Positions 13,166 to 25,544 of a DNA stretch of 64,000 bases are shown in pieces. The position numbers were made by a program, and so were the translations under genes. Where the stretch lies: the NCBI GenBank assembly GCA_950106755.1, contig OX467089.1, positions 5,892,501 through 5,956,500 on the forward strand, in the 5' to 3' direction. Origin of the DNA: Climacium dendroides. Its lineage: Eukaryota > Streptophyta > Bryopsida > Hypnales > Climaciaceae. How positions within the stretch are numbered: position 1 is the stretch's first letter; each line of letters starts with the position of its first letter. Under the pieces are notes generated by a model that saw nothing but the letters and a program-made list of their open reading frames with translations, had not been told where the DNA came from and made no database searches.

Positions 13166-13699
13166 GCCGTGTTTCTGAAGACTACCGTTTCTCATTTCGT
13201 GCGCTGCGAGCTTGCTTGTGAATAGGTCGCTAGCTCGGAGATTGAAAAACTTTCAAACGATGGCAATTGACGAAGACCATGGTTCAGAATTGCACGAGCT
13301 ATTAGTTGTTGGTGAAACACTGCAACCGCACCCATATTGCTCTCGTCCGATTGAAGGTGTTGTGACTTGTTGCTTTGTTTTCCACAAAGATTCAGCAGTC
13401 TTTAGATCAGATTGAAGAGATAGCGGTGGTGATTGGCAACCGAGCTCGGAGATGAGGTACTGAATTGGATTTCTGCATATGTACTGAAGATACTTATATT
13501 GCATGGACACTTTACTTTTGCTTTAGGTTTATACTCTTGGGGTTGGATGGACTCTTTGAGAATGCTATGTGGAGTACACAAAAACTAGAATATTTTTCCT
13601 TATTCTGTAAATTCATCCTCCTAGTGAGTGTGACTCCAGGCACTTCTCTCTCTTTTTCTGCTTCTCGAACTCTTCACGCATCCGTAGCAGCTCGCAGCT

Positions 13700-14117
13700 A
13701 TGGCGGAGAAGGCGTGCACCGTGCGAACCAGGAAGTTCATGACCAACAGGTTGCTGGCCAGGAAGCAGTTTGTAAGCATCGACTCGCATTGTCCATCGTT
13801 TGATACGATTTTAGACCACCGTTGCTTGTGGTTGGGTTTAGGGTTTGAGGTGAGATTAGGGTTGCAGTCGGTTCCGATGTGCTTCACCCAGGTCGCGCGA
13901 ATGTGTTCAATTTGTGTATTTTGCACTTTATTTCCCGTTTAATGTGAAGCACAGGTTGACATATGAGTGCGGAGGAGATGAGGTTCAAATTCACGTCTTA
14001 TTTTTTGCACAGGAGCTAGAGCACCAGGTGAAATTAAGTAAGAACTCGCAGCGCAAGCCCACTTCCAACAAGAACAACAAAAATGTCCAGGAGGTGTATA
14101 TTCAAAGCATAAAATGA
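13700..14117 (+). pseudogene. RPS24: ribosomal protein S24 (eS24) gene fragment
   Basis: Exon 1 at 13700-13771 encodes 24 residues ending [16 protein letters not shown], the diagnostic start of plant eS24, and is followed by GTAAGC. A pyrimidine-rich leader just upstream resembles the 5' end of ribosomal-protein genes. Exon 2 is recognisable by [10 protein letters not shown] at 13876-13905. The likely acceptor at 13867 leaves it out of frame with exon 1, and the homology stops after this block. A weak trace of the FKFRTHF region may lie near 13983-14003. The rest of the roughly 130-residue protein is not found in order, so I call it a truncated, non-functional copy. The intron shows it is not a processed retrocopy. 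Intact eS24 is a component of the small ribosomal subunit. Confidence 0.8.
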
Positions 14118-15048
14118 TCACATGTACATTGTAAGCCACAATGATCACGTGCATTGGTTTTGTAAGCAACTTGTGGTTGGAATTTGGTTTGCCTGAAGAT
14201 TGAGAATGGGACAAATAGAATCTTCATGAATAGAATTCATGATAATTTTGTTTTGGAGGGAACAAATGTCAAAAATTATGAGTCCTCAAATCTACTTCTC
14301 TACATGGGAATGTTTTTCCTTCAACCTTCCCCATACTACAAATAGGCTGAATTGCTTAAGTGGTTGGAAATAGGTTGTCATCTTGATACAATCAAAAAGT
14401 AAAGAAGAAGAAAATTTAAGTCCCATATCAAGTAGTATTATGTAGTTAGAACTTTTATACATAGATTGCAATTAAGGTAGAACAACCCATCGTGGGCAGA
14501 ATTAAGAGTTTGCCCTCATGCTATCATTGAAATTTTAAAAATTTATTGCCTACATAAAAGATAAGTGAAAAATGGTGAGAGCAATTAAAATTATGTTTTT
14601 TTTGACAAAGTATAATGGGCAAATTTTTGAAGTTTATTGCCCATTGTGACCCAAAAGAGTGTCTGGACTATCCCCAAACCAATAAAAAGTGGAATCATAA
14701 TAGTCATTTTATTCACCTATTGAAATTATAATATTCCTAAATAATATGACTATAACATAAAGGCTTAATAAAGTCACTTCCTGCAATGAAATTACATTCA
14801 AAAGGTGGAAGTTCCTATTTTAGTCACTAATCACTCCATTACTATCACATAAGACATTGATTGTGGGCACTAATTCAATCAATGTAGCCCAAATCTCATT
14901 TATTGAAAAAAGATTGTAATGGATCATTCCTTAGGTGTGTGGGATGGATCTTTTTGTCCATAATGAGCTATTCTACTTTAAGTTACAAAGGTTAATTCAA
15001 TTGCCACAAAATTTGGAGAGTGCAAATGGTTCATTTGTTGTAAATTGA
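14118..15048. other. AT-rich gene-free DNA with an old repeat
   Basis: Contains the partner of the 12940 repeat (about 14600-14880) and the GCTTAAGTGGTTGGAAAT block shared with about 8440. No coding signal. Confidence 0.55.
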
Positions 15049-15691
15049 TTAACCCCTAAATGCCTCAAGTACCAAATTTGGGTGTTGAGAATACTTTGAA
15101 GGTAAATAAAACCTCACTAAGTTGCTATTTTTAATAGTTTTTAAAAAAAATTGAAGTTTATTTTTAGCATCAAAAATCCAATTTTTAAAATGAATGGTTT
15201 TGATTTTTCTATTGAAGATTTTGTGGAAGGGTATCCATTGCAAATCTTGATTTTTTAGTATTGAGGGCTCTTGGAAATGAGCCTCAAATACACTAAATCT
15301 TGGAGAAAAAATCACATTAGAAATTCATTTTAAAAAATTGTAAAGTAGATTTTGAAAAGTCATAAATTGATTAGGGTTATGTAGATTATGCCCTTTAAAC
15401 TTATATTTTTTTGGTGACCAATTTTTTAGATTTGACATATAAAAAGAAGATTGAAAGACTTTAAATCACTTTTATAGTTTTAACACCCTTTTGATTAAAC
15501 ATTATAATCTTTCAATCCACGAGTGATAAGGTTGTATTTTCATTTTCTATATGATTTCTAACATGTCTAGTTTGAATTTTCATGGTTACAATTTTAAAAA
15601 ATTGATCAAACTTATCAAAATGTTGAATTTTTGTTCAATTTAGAGCAAATTTCAAGATGCTCAAAAAAGGTCTTGAGCATTTAGGAGTTAA
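15049..15691. mobile_element. TTAA-bounded non-autonomous element (piggyBac-like), 643 bp
   Basis: Starts TTAACCCCTAAATGCCTCA at 15049. Ends with the near-exact inverted copy TGAGCATTTAGGAGTTAA, whose last TTAA is at 15688-15691. A TTAA duplication next to a C-rich inverted end is the hallmark of piggyBac-type insertion (family knowledge). There is no transposase inside. The same outer motif recurs at 16155, 17081, 22671, 28363 and 30463. Confidence 0.55.
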
Positions 15692-16154
15692 TGATGTTGC
15701 TAGCCTAGCATTTCACAAGCCAATAATCACAAAGATGACTTCACAAACTTATATAAAAACTAAGCTGATGTGGTGCAAATTTTTAAATTAGAGTTTATAT
15801 CTTTATAAATTATAAAAAAAACTTTATTCATATATCCAAATGTTAATCTATACCTTAAATTAGGTTTATTTGTTTTGTTTGTTTAATATGTTGAGATCTA
15901 AGAAATTGTGAGTCACCCACCACGTTCTTGCTATTGTTGGAAAGCATTCTCTGAATAGAGATGCATGACTTTCACATCACATGTCCAAACACCATGAAAC
16001 AAAGCCCTTGGACTCTTTTGTCCATAACACTTTCTATTCATATCAACAATGCAACCAAACCCTTGTACTTTTAGACCATCGATATGTTAGCAAAGGTTTT
16101 TCTATCTTTAGTATATTGCCAATATCTTATAAGGAATATGGACATAAGTAGTTC
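15692..16154. other. AT-rich spacer between two elements
   Basis: No coding signal and no internal repeat seen. Confidence 0.5.
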
Positions 16155-17088
16155 TTAACCCCTATTAAAGGATTGTGACTATATTTTCACTAAAACACTC
16201 AAAAACTACCATTTCTAATACAAGCACCATTGAATAAAATTAAATAAATAAATTCAGACACATGTAATGTTAGGATCTTGTTGTACATTGGTTGTGAAGA
16301 TGTAGAAAATATTTCAAAAATTTCTACTTTAAAGATTCCAAGACATTAGCATTTGAAGTGACAAAAATCCTTTTTTTGGCTTTGCAAAAAAATAGGCAGT
16401 TGTACTTCACAAGGTCACATTTGCATGAAAAATGTTCAAAATAGTGGTGCTTCATTGGACTCATTCTTCAAGGCATGTTGGCTACATGCTTGAAAAATTT
16501 TAGATCATTTTGAATTGTACAACATATAGGAAAACAATAGTAAGTAGAAAAAATTAGAGAATGATTCAAAATACTGAATTGTTAAGAATTTAGTTATGGA
16601 CTTGAAAAATGCCAATCCAAATGAGTATAATGTTTTAATAAATAATCTACATCCTATGATTTTATTTTATTTCCAAAAATATTGAAATTTGAGTTAAAAT
16701 AAAGGACTTCACAGTTTATTTTAGATTAGAGAATCCATAATTGCTTGCAAACTAAAACTCCTCACAACTTTCATCTCATTCATCAAAATAGAATTATTCA
16801 AAACTTCCCACATATATGTAAATCTAGGAAATCAATTTGAAATTTTTGTTTCTAGAAAAGGTGATTTAAAAAAGAATTGAGTTGCCCAAGATGCCCACAA
16901 TTCAAAGAAAATTACATATCATACAACAATTTCTTAATCTTGTAGTCAAAAGTTATGAAAATTTTTGGGCCTTAAAGCTAATCCTTAAGCATATGTTGTC
17001 TAAATTTTTTTTTTAAATTCCATTTGTAATGGGTTGCCCCAAATCACTAAGTGTTGCCAAAAATGTAGTTTGGTCTTTTAGGGGTTAA
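16155..17088. mobile_element. second TTAA-bounded element, about 934 bp
   Basis: The right end reads TTTTAGGGGTTAA at 17076-17088. Its right 350 bp are clearly related to the arms of the foldback at 28363-29132, sharing a CAAACTAAAA..CTTTCATCTCATT block, a CATATATGTAAATCTAG.AAATC block and GTTGCCAAAAA.TGTAG. The proposed left end is TTAACCCCTATTAAAGGA at 16155, which carries a 3-base insertion relative to the consensus, so this boundary is less certain. Confidence 0.45.
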
Positions 17089-17104
17089 ATTTTTTTTTAA
17101 ACTT

Positions 17105-18250
17105 TTATTTATTTTTTGTTGTAGCAATGGCACAATGTTACGCCCTTATCTTCTTGGGGTTCCCAATGAACCTTAGTGCGCAAGGGGTGACTTTGGGGGT
17201 GACTTCCCAAGCCTTGCAATAGACTAGGTGGGGAGATTGGAGAGACTCTCAATTAAACAAGGCACAATGATGCCCTAGTTTTGAAGTGGACGGTAGAGTG
17301 TCATACATTTTTTTAAAACTCTTGACAATACGCTTCTAATGGTACAAAAAACACGCAATTCAAAGTTGTGAGTTAAAAGTTATGGCCGTCCAAAGTTGAT
17401 TACGTTCTAGTGGCGTCGTGACTTTTGAGAGCTAGGTATAAGGGGTTCTCAATGAATCCCATAAGAAAGTATGTCGTGTGGCATATAATTGGAAAGCTAT
17501 GAACACAAGGAACCTAGAATGACAAGCATTATGAGGTTCTAGTACATGAATCAAAAGCTATGGCCAATAGAAGAGCCATGGTGAAGACGTGATGCCTCCT
17601 CCGAATCTTTAGAGGGCAAGAACTTTGCAAGAACTTGTCTAAATGAGACGAGTGAGCATTCCATCAGCATCTACTTGTTGCGTAGATGTCTAAAATGGGC
17701 TTGCATGTTGGATTTAGAGCTCTAAGCGCAAAGTTACGCCGGTTGGAAGTTTGGGAGTCTAAACGGTGACGTAACTTGGCGATTTGAGTTGAAAGTGGGT
17801 GGTCTTCCACAACCCAAGGTTATCCAAGGACTCCCTTTGACTTAGGACGGGGGCATCTACCGAATACCACAGAGAGTTCTATAAGGGCAGGCTTCCATGC
17901 TTCATCAGTGGGAAGGAAAAACGACAAAATACTCCCCGATCAGTGCACATGGAAGGCGCTTTAGGTTTATAGTCGGCCCGGCAACTCTTCACCGATCATT
18001 GGTCATGTTGGTGTCCGCGCGTTCTTTTTCATTTCCACCGATCATCGGTGAGGGCTTTGTACCTCCTGGAGCCTATTTTGATGAGGGCTTGACTTCTACA
18101 GCTTGGATTTGACTTGGAGGTGGTGGCTTGGAGGCAGCTTGGAGGAGGTTGGAGACAGCTTGGAGACGATTTGGAGGTGGCTTGGAGATAGTCTGGAGAC
18201 GGCTTGGAGACAGGAGACGACTTGGAGACAGTTTGCTAGGGCTTCAATAG
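17105..18250. mobile_element. GC-rich LTR-like block, possible solo LTR
   Basis: About 1.1 kb of much higher GC than its AT-rich flanks, beginning abruptly near TGTTACGCCCTTATC at 17136. It has no convincing protein; the 71-codon ORF at 17897-18112 is not recognisable. Composition and sharp edges suggest a retroelement LTR or other insertion, but I cannot define both ends or a target duplication. Confidence 0.3.
18112..18236. repeat. CTTGGAGRCRG minisatellite
   Basis: Roughly nine imperfect copies of a 12-18 base unit built on GGCTTGGAGACAG / TTTGGAGGTGG lie at the downstream edge of the GC-rich block. Confidence 0.75.
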
Positions 18251-19330
18251 GTTTAAAGGTATCTTTTTTAATTCATTAGCTATCTTGTTCAAATGTCAAA
18301 TTATTTTTCCTTGAATTTGTTAAAGACATTTATGTTCACTTCTTTTCAATTTTATGGACTGTGAATCTCAGTTTTGCTTTTATTTTTTTTAAATGAAACG
18401 TGGTTCATTGACAAAGCAAAAATACAAACTAGTAGCTTGATCATAAAATAATATGAAAAATAGTTGTGAATGTTTTCAATCATTCAACCAATGCTCCATT
18501 GTAAGATGATTGTTTGGTCAAACATACTTGTGGTATGTGGATTTTTGAAATCTTAAAGGAGTATTTTTTTCCAAATTTGTAACAAACAAATTAGTAATAG
18601 TAGTAGTTCTGAAACCTCTTTTATTTGCAACATTTTTATAACCAATGTCATTGTGTAATTAAATGCATCACATGTAATTAGCCATTTGGATTAATATAAC
18701 TTTGCAACCGTGTGCATTTTTATTTTGCACCAAAAGATATTGGAATTTTTTAGTATTTAATTGGTCACAATAATCTGTTCTCTTCAACTCTAGGTTGGAG
18801 AACTTTTTGTTTTGTTTTTAGAATGTATTTCAAAACTAATGTTTTTTTGTTTTTTCATTTTTTTTAAGACAAAAATGTTTTTTAATTTAAGATTCCTTAG
18901 CAAGAATGAATGCACATGGATTAATTATATTCAATGTTTGAATATGTGTATGCCTCACATTTTTATCTAAATTTTTGAGTGATGAATAAGTTTTTCAGTA
19001 CTATTGAACTATTGTGCTAAAAAAACATATGAATAATTTATTTGGCTCCATCATTTCAAATGTCTCTTTAAATCATTTTACATACATATTGAAAAAACTA
19101 CTCTTCATTTTTTATTACTACTAATTTACTGTTTAAAAGTCTCTTTAAATCCTTTTATTATATTCATTATAGTGGATTTTTATTAATTATGATCATATTA
19201 ATGGACATTTGACCTCAATTTCTTTTTAAAAAATTTTCACTCCATAAATTGAAATCAAATCAAATCAAAAATCAAAATTATATAAAATAACTACACTATA
19301 TGTATTAAAAATATTTGTTTTCATTTAGTA
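18251..19330. other. AT-rich gene-free DNA
   Basis: No coding signal or clear repeat boundary found. Confidence 0.5.
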
Positions 19331-19334
19331 GAGT

Positions 19335-20101
19335 GAAAAATAATTTATTCCAAAATTGTTGCTCAGTAACAAAAGTTATGACCAAATAAGCTCAAAAATG
19401 GAGAGACCGGGCAACCAAAAAAAATCAAATTTTTAAATTAAATTTTTTTTTCTCATAGATTATAATAATGTTTCTCTGGAAAGCTTTGATTCATTTATTT
19501 TGGATTTCTTATGAGAAAATTATGGACATTCTTGTTTTGGAGGCAGTTAATTAGAGCATCTTTGCAAAAAAATCTTGTAGGATTTACTTCTTCATGCGAT
19601 TTTTCAATTTGTTTTAGGTATGGTTTTGCTTATTTGCTAGAATGATCTTACCATTGGTATTAGTGCATTTTATTTCCATCTAAAAGATAATAATGTTTTA
19701 GATCTTCTTTCTATCTCAAACCTACTTTTACTCAACAATTTTTTTAAGAATGTAAATTAAGTTCTTTTGGAATTTTTTCCCTAGACTCTCAGTTCAATTT
19801 TTCATTATAAAGATTTATAGCTCAAATTTCAGTAGTGCAAAAATTCAAATTAAAAATGTCCAAAGTCACAAAAATTCAGTCTAGCAATGAGCTGAATTTT
19901 TTATTTTTCCACTTTAAATGCAAATATGTTGAAATTAACATGGTTGAAATTCTAAATTTTTTTCCATGTATATTCATACTATGTAGGTGTACAATCATAT
20001 AGTTAGATGTGCCAAAAAAAATTTAATTTTTTTTCTCTTTGCTATAGAAATGGTAGTTTTAAGTGTTTTCTAGTAGAAAGGCTTTGGTCCTTTAGGGATT
20101 G
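19335..20101 (+). repeat. dispersed element, copy A (partner at 22050-22681)
   Basis: The stretch from about 19445 aligns throughout with 22050-22681 in the same orientation. Shared blocks include CTGGAAAGCT.TGATTCATTT, TTAGTGCATTTTA.TTCCATC, AACAATTT.CTTAAGAATG and ATATAGTTAGATGTG. It ends GGCTTTGGTCCTTTAGGGATTGA, a decayed form of the CTTTAGGGGTTAA terminus. Its first 80 bases also match 30600-30680 (CCAAATAAGCTCAAAA, GGAGAGACCGG). Confidence 0.65.
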
Positions 20102-21417
20102 ATCCCTTTTGAATTACATGTTCAAATTTCACTTATTATTCCAATTTCTCAAATTTTTAGTGCAATTTATAGTGGGTGCCAATTACATTTGTGAGTGACT
20201 TTAAAGTAACTCTTTAACTTTAATTACTACTTCTTCATTGTTGATTTTGATATTTTCTTTGGTATTTTTATATGTATTGAATTCCACGTAGTATGCTAAC
20301 TACTAATAAATCTTATTATTAACTACTATGTTAATATGTTCAGCTTCAATGGCCTCCCAAGGGACATTTGTTGATGTGAATTGGAACCCCGAAGCAATCA
20401 ATCTTGATAATGAGTTAGACTTTAGAGACATCCAAGGAGAAGAAGATGGGAAGGTTTACAAGCAAGGAAGATGGAACTTACCAGAGACATTGGCTTTGAT
20501 TCAAGCAAAGAAGGTTGATTATGATACCTATGGACCAACAAAATCACAGCGAGTGCAAATGACTACTGCACCTGTTTGTTGGAAAGCAATGGCCATTGCT
20601 TTGTGGAATAAAGGTGTGCATCGTAATGCACAACAAATTCAAGATAAATGGGAGCAATTAGCTCCAGATTTCAAGAAGGTTCATGACTACAAAAATACAC
20701 TATAAGAAAACTGTGTCTGCCACGACATCGCAATTTGGACACCCGGACATCGCTCGTGACGCGTTCTATGTCTGAACTGATGTCCAATCACTTCGTGCTA
20801 CTGTGGACATGCCAAAAACATGGTACGTTGCATCAGATTGGCAGGCCCAACATCGTGATGTCTAAAAAAACATCGGTCAACGGGTAACTTCAGGAGTTGA
20901 CATGTGACTGCCACCTAGGCGTGGGAAAGCCAGAGTGTCATTTTTCTCATCCATTGCCCATCTATGATGTGGCATTTGACGTGTAATTGACGTGGCATGC
21001 CATGTCGGTGCTGACGGAATTGGCTGACGTGGCATCCGCGGATGTTGACATGGCATTTTTGGGGCCACTTGCCTAGTCTGCTTAGCATTTTAGGATGTCT
21101 TCTAAGACATTGCTATGGACGTTCAGGTGTCTTAAATGACGTTAGGTGAAACAGTTGTATGTTAATTGAAATGTCCATTTGAGCGTGTGGAGTTTGCACA
21201 TGCGTGCTTCTTAAAGCATACCCTGTCATAGGAGATGTCTGCTTGTATGAGCCAGTACAAATACATGCTGGGGTAGCAGATGGCTTCTTGCATTGTAGGA
21301 TGTCAGCAGCAACGTCCACTTGTTTGATCTTCGTAGAAGGAGATGCAATTATGAACACACTTATTTTTTGGGACATCTCCTAGAACGCATGTATGCATTG
21401 TATTGGACATTCTAATG

Positions 21418-21590
21418 TTGTCAATGTAGTAATATGTTGTACACAATATAAAATATGCAATATATGGTATATCATATGCAATACAACATATAAAATATGC
21501 CATAAAAAATACACCATACAAAATACAATATATATACAACATGCCATACAAAATACACCATACAATATGCCATACACTATATTTATCAAG
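21418..21590. repeat. ATGCCATACAAAATACACCAT minisatellite inside the CACTA element
   Basis: Imperfect units of about 10-24 bases built on ATACAAAATA and ATATGCCATA. The overlapping ORFs on both strands (for example 21393-21626) are repeat artefacts. Confidence 0.7.
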
Positions 21591-22049
21591 TATATTGAAT
21601 GGCTCAAAAATCTACTTATTAACTGATGAAAAGACAAGCCTTTTATACTAGTGGGGTGTAGGAGTCATGACAAACAATATGGGATATACAAAACTAAAAT
21701 ATGAGCAGCAATATAAATACAATGATGTCTGAAATGATGTTTTAAAAAACATTTACATATCTTAGTTATGTTTTTTTTGACATCATTGTAAACATTCAAA
21801 AGAACATCTGTAGTATGAAATTAGACATTCACATCAATGTTGTTTTAAACATTTGCTTCAACAATTTCTAAATTTTCTACAAATCTTATTTATTATTTAC
21901 GATGTCATGATGAACATTTGCATGTCATTTTCAACATATATGGGGATGTCTCCTTGAACATTTAATTGATAAAGTCACATTTATTAAATCTAGATTGTTT
22001 GCAACATCAACTTCAATATAATATGACACAACAATACATCCAATATGGA

Positions 22050-22681
22050 ATTCCAATTGTAGATTATATTTTTGTCTATCTGGAAAGCTCTGATTCATTT
22101 CATTTGGATTTATTATGAGAAAGTTATGGACATTTTTGTTTTTCAGGCAATTAGAGCATCTTCTTGAAAAAAATAACTTGTTGGATGCATTTCTGAATGC
22201 AATTTTTACAATTTTTCAAAATAAAAATTTCATGTGGTTTAGTTTACATGCTAGAACAATCTCACCATTGGGATTAGTGCATTTTAATTCCATCTAAAAT
22301 TTATTAATAATTTAGATTTTCCTTCTACTTAACAATTTTCTTAAGAATGAAATTTAAGTTTTTTTTATTATATATTTATTTTCCTGAACTCTCAACACAA
22401 TTCTCTACTATAAATATTTAAATCTCAAAACTCTATAGTGCAAAAATTTTAAAAAGTCAAAAAATCTAGTCTGTCAATGCGCTAAAAAATTTGTTTTTTC
22501 TACTTTAAATCTATGCGGTCAAAAATTCTGAAATTTTTTCTACAATTTTTTCTACTTGTTAGGTGTAATATCCTATAGTTAGATGTGAAAAAAAATTAAA
22601 ATTTCTTTTACTCTTTGCTACAGAAATGGCAATTTTCAATGTTTTTTGGCAAAAAAAAGGCCTTGGTCCTGTAAGGGTTAA
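22050..22681 (+). repeat. dispersed element, copy B, ending in a TTAA-type terminus
   Basis: Direct homologue of 19445-20101 carried inside the CACTA element. Its right end reads GGTCCTGTAAGGGTTAA at 22665-22681. The left end is not defined, so this may be a truncated copy. Confidence 0.65.
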
Positions 22682-22959
22682 GATGTCAAATATCTCAAAG
22701 TCCAAGAACACTAGAAAATCACCCCACATTAGATATGAATGATTTGAAAATAATAAGTTAAGAAGGTGAAATAGAAATAAAAATTATTAAAATTTGATGC
22801 AAAATTTGTGATTTTAAACTAATAAAATTTAGAATTTAAATCTTAAGTTAAAATAAATATTTTTATATAATATAATATTGATATGATTTTGTGAACCTTT
22901 TTTCATAACAAATCCATTCATCTAATTTATATAAATTTGTTATATAAATTAAATCTATA

Positions 22960-23222
22960 TAGCTTATAACATTCTGAAAAATTTTCTGGACATTTTTGAA
23001 AACATCTGATGTCCACAACAATGTCTTAAATTGCATCATTGTTTTTCATAGCACCAATATGCTGTGACTGAAATTTAGCAATGCTTTCTACAACATCAAA
23101 CCAAAATCTCTGCTTTTTCAATGTCCGTCGTCGTGACATCCCAATGTTTTTTCAGACGTATGATGTTATTCTGGACGTACAACGTTTTTGGCTTGACATC
23201 AGAAAAAACACAGTTTTCTTAT
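22960..23222 (+). repeat. internal copy of the CACTA right end
   Basis: About 250 bp matching the true right end (24190-24428) in order. Shared blocks include AAACATCTG.TGTCCAC, CATCATTGTTTTTCATAGCA and GTTGTGACTGAAAT-like sequence. It ends CAGTTTTCTTATATGATG instead of CAGTTTTCTTATAGTG. Confidence 0.7.
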
Positions 23223-25190
23223 ATGATGCAGTTGATGAATGATAGGGATTTCGATGGCCTACAACCACTGCAACAAGTCATGAACCCGGTGCGCCAACCA
23301 ACAGACAATGGTGGAGAGTATGTTGCTGTAGTCAGCAATGACATTGCATCTAAGGAGGAAACATAGGGTGTTCACATCACTGACATGTGTTTGTTGTGCC
23401 AACATTTTGACGTCACGTAGGACGTCTGAGAAATACAAAGCCATCAGCATGTTCATGTCTTCCAAGTAGCCCTATTGCATCTTGAACGTGCATTTTGTGG
23501 CAGAGTCTGTCTTGCTTCGTGCTGCAAGTGACATCATATGAATAGGGTGGAATTTTATCCTAATGAATTTTGTTAAACGTGCGCAAAATGTAAGACTTCA
23601 ATAACCTCAAAAATGAACCTAAACCAAGTAAACACATAAGTCGTTTTGTACTACATAGGAAGGACGTGTATCATGTGCAAATTCAACCTTGGGCATAAAG
23701 TCATATCATGCATCTATAGTCATTTTGACATCAAAGAAGATGCCTACAATTGCTTCCACAACATCCACATGTCTAGTCAGACGTAATGAAACGCACAGTA
23801 GATAGCATGTGGTTTGAAATTACATTTGCAGTAAGTACAAAATGTTGACGCCAGAAGTGACATCAATGTGAACATCAGTACGTCACTTGTGACGTCCACG
23901 GAGACATCCAAGATCGGAACATGGACAAGCCAAGTATGCTAACGTGGCATGCCACGTCATCACCCATGTCCATGTTACACAATTTCCACGTCATCATGCC
24001 ACATCATCATGCCACATCACACAATTTCCACCTCATCACGCCACATCAGATGCCACATAAGCTTTTATGAGTCACCACCTGCCCATTGTCTTCTTTTTAA
24101 CCTTGGGCAGTCACTTTACCTCTGACCGCAACAAAATTCTAAATCAACTTCTGAGCTAAGTTTGACCAAAGGTGGTGACGTGGCTGAACATGTTATTGTG
24201 GACATCCTTGGAAACATCTGGTGTCCACCTGGATGTCTTACATTACATCATTGTTTTTCATAGCATCAGTATGTTGTGACTGAAATCTAGCAATGCTATT
24301 GAAAACATCAGAGCAAAATCTTCACTTTTTCGGCCTGACACCTCAACGTCTTTTGCGACGTATCGTGTTTTCGCGGACATACGTCGTTTTTGTCTAGATG
24401 TCCAGGCAGACGCAGTTTTCTTATAGTGATAAAATACCGTCTAGTAAACCAAGCTATTTTGTCATGAGTCCTCGAGAGAAAAAGGACCAACCACGGAATA
24501 GATTTCAAAGGTCACCATTGGACCACATTCTGTATATGGCCATGTTGGAATGGTATCCTAAATCTTCACAATCAGTGGATGCTGGAGATTTACCAATAGA
24601 TAGTGGAACCATTTCAAAAGGTATTGTCTATAACTCTTATACCTTGCGTTATCATTTTTTGGCATATTACAAATGCTTGCAAGTCATTAATATCTACATA
24701 TATTTCAAGAATTTTTTCTTATAGCATGTCATCAATAAGAGTTTGATGGGATTTTTTAAATCTAGTATGTAGCATAATTAATATATTCACATGTTTTACA
24801 GATGTCAGTGAATCATCCATTGATTATTCTACCAAGAAAAGGCGCTTATCTTTGAAAGTAGCGGATGGAGCATTAGCTTCTATGGAGAAGACTAGAACTG
24901 AATTCACTTAGGCTATAACTAATGGTCATGATTGTGATGATCTTCGACACAAAGAAATTATGGAAATGGAAAAACATAGGCTAGAGTCAGAAGAACTTCG
25001 ACACCGAGATATGGTGCAACTTGAGCAATCCATAATTGCTAGTGCTGCAAAAACTGGAAAAGGATATGTGGATGCTCTTTTCAGCTTAGGGGATGCAATG
25101 AGAGTTATTGGGGGAGTGCTCTGGCAAATAGACAGAATCCTACTTGAAGATTATGAAACTATGGATCGTATTACATGTATTATCCATTAA

Positions 25191-25544
25191 GTTTTAAGTA
25201 ATTAATGGACATTGTTTTTTTTAATGTGACCATTAATGTATCATTTTTTCATTCCTGTTTTTTGAATAAAGCCTTACATTCTTTATTTTTTGAATTCAAA
25301 CCTTTTACTACCTAATTTTTTTTCAACATTGATTGACCGCTAACTTATTCAATTGCTTATTGTTTTCAATTATTGATATTTTTGAATTCAATGTGTAAAG
25401 CATTGGTTTGCAATCAAATGATATTTTGATAGGTACTTGATTTTCAAAAATAATATACAATAATGTCTCATCATTATTGATATTTGATCATGTAGTTTTA
25501 TTCATCTTAACAATTTTTTTGTTACAATGTGAAGGGCATGCAAT
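25191..25544. other. spacer between the two Harbinger genes
   Basis: AT-rich. Probably 3' UTR of the Myb-like gene and promoter of the transposase gene. No ORF of note. Confidence 0.5.

Larger units (their letters stand above)
20698..24428. mobile_element. CACTA (CMC/EnSpm) non-autonomous element, 3,731 bp
   Basis: Left terminus CACTATAAGAAAACTG at 20698. The right terminus at 24428 is its inverted copy (CAGTTTTCTTATAGTG preceded by GACG). The 3-bp target duplication ATA at 20695-20697 and 24429-24431 is perfect. Subterminal zones are rich in GACATC/ACGTC motifs in both orientations, typical of CACTA elements. I see no TNPA- or TNPD-like coding region, so it is probably mobilised in trans. 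It contains a TA-rich minisatellite, a copy of the TTAA-type dispersed element (22050-22681) and a second, internal right-end-like segment. Confidence 0.9.
20349..25190 (+). pseudogene. Myb/SANT-like DNA-binding protein of a PIF/Harbinger transposon, interrupted by a CACTA element
   Basis: Exon 1 runs 20349-20697 and resumes at 24432-24620 after an inserted CACTA element. If the insert and one ATA duplication are left out, the frame continues without a break (DYKN then KIPSSKP). Exon 2 starts at 24802 after a GT-AG intron in matching phase and ends at TAA 25188-25190. The protein has an N-terminal trihelix-like domain (GRWNLPETLALIQAKK, then WKAMAIALWNKG and AQQIQDKWEQLAPDFKKV) and a Glu/Arg-rich coiled C-terminus. 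Family knowledge: PIF/Harbinger elements carry such a Myb-like protein that helps the transposase bind the element ends and enter the nucleus. The transposase frame follows 350 bp downstream on the same strand. An in-frame TAG at 24909-24911 (after TRTEFT) is a second lesion. Confidence 0.8.

Noticed and set aside
21393..21637. Overlapping ORFs of 77-85 codons on both strands
   Set aside because: They are encoded by the ATACAAAATA-type minisatellite in the CACTA element; composition is repetitive on both strands.
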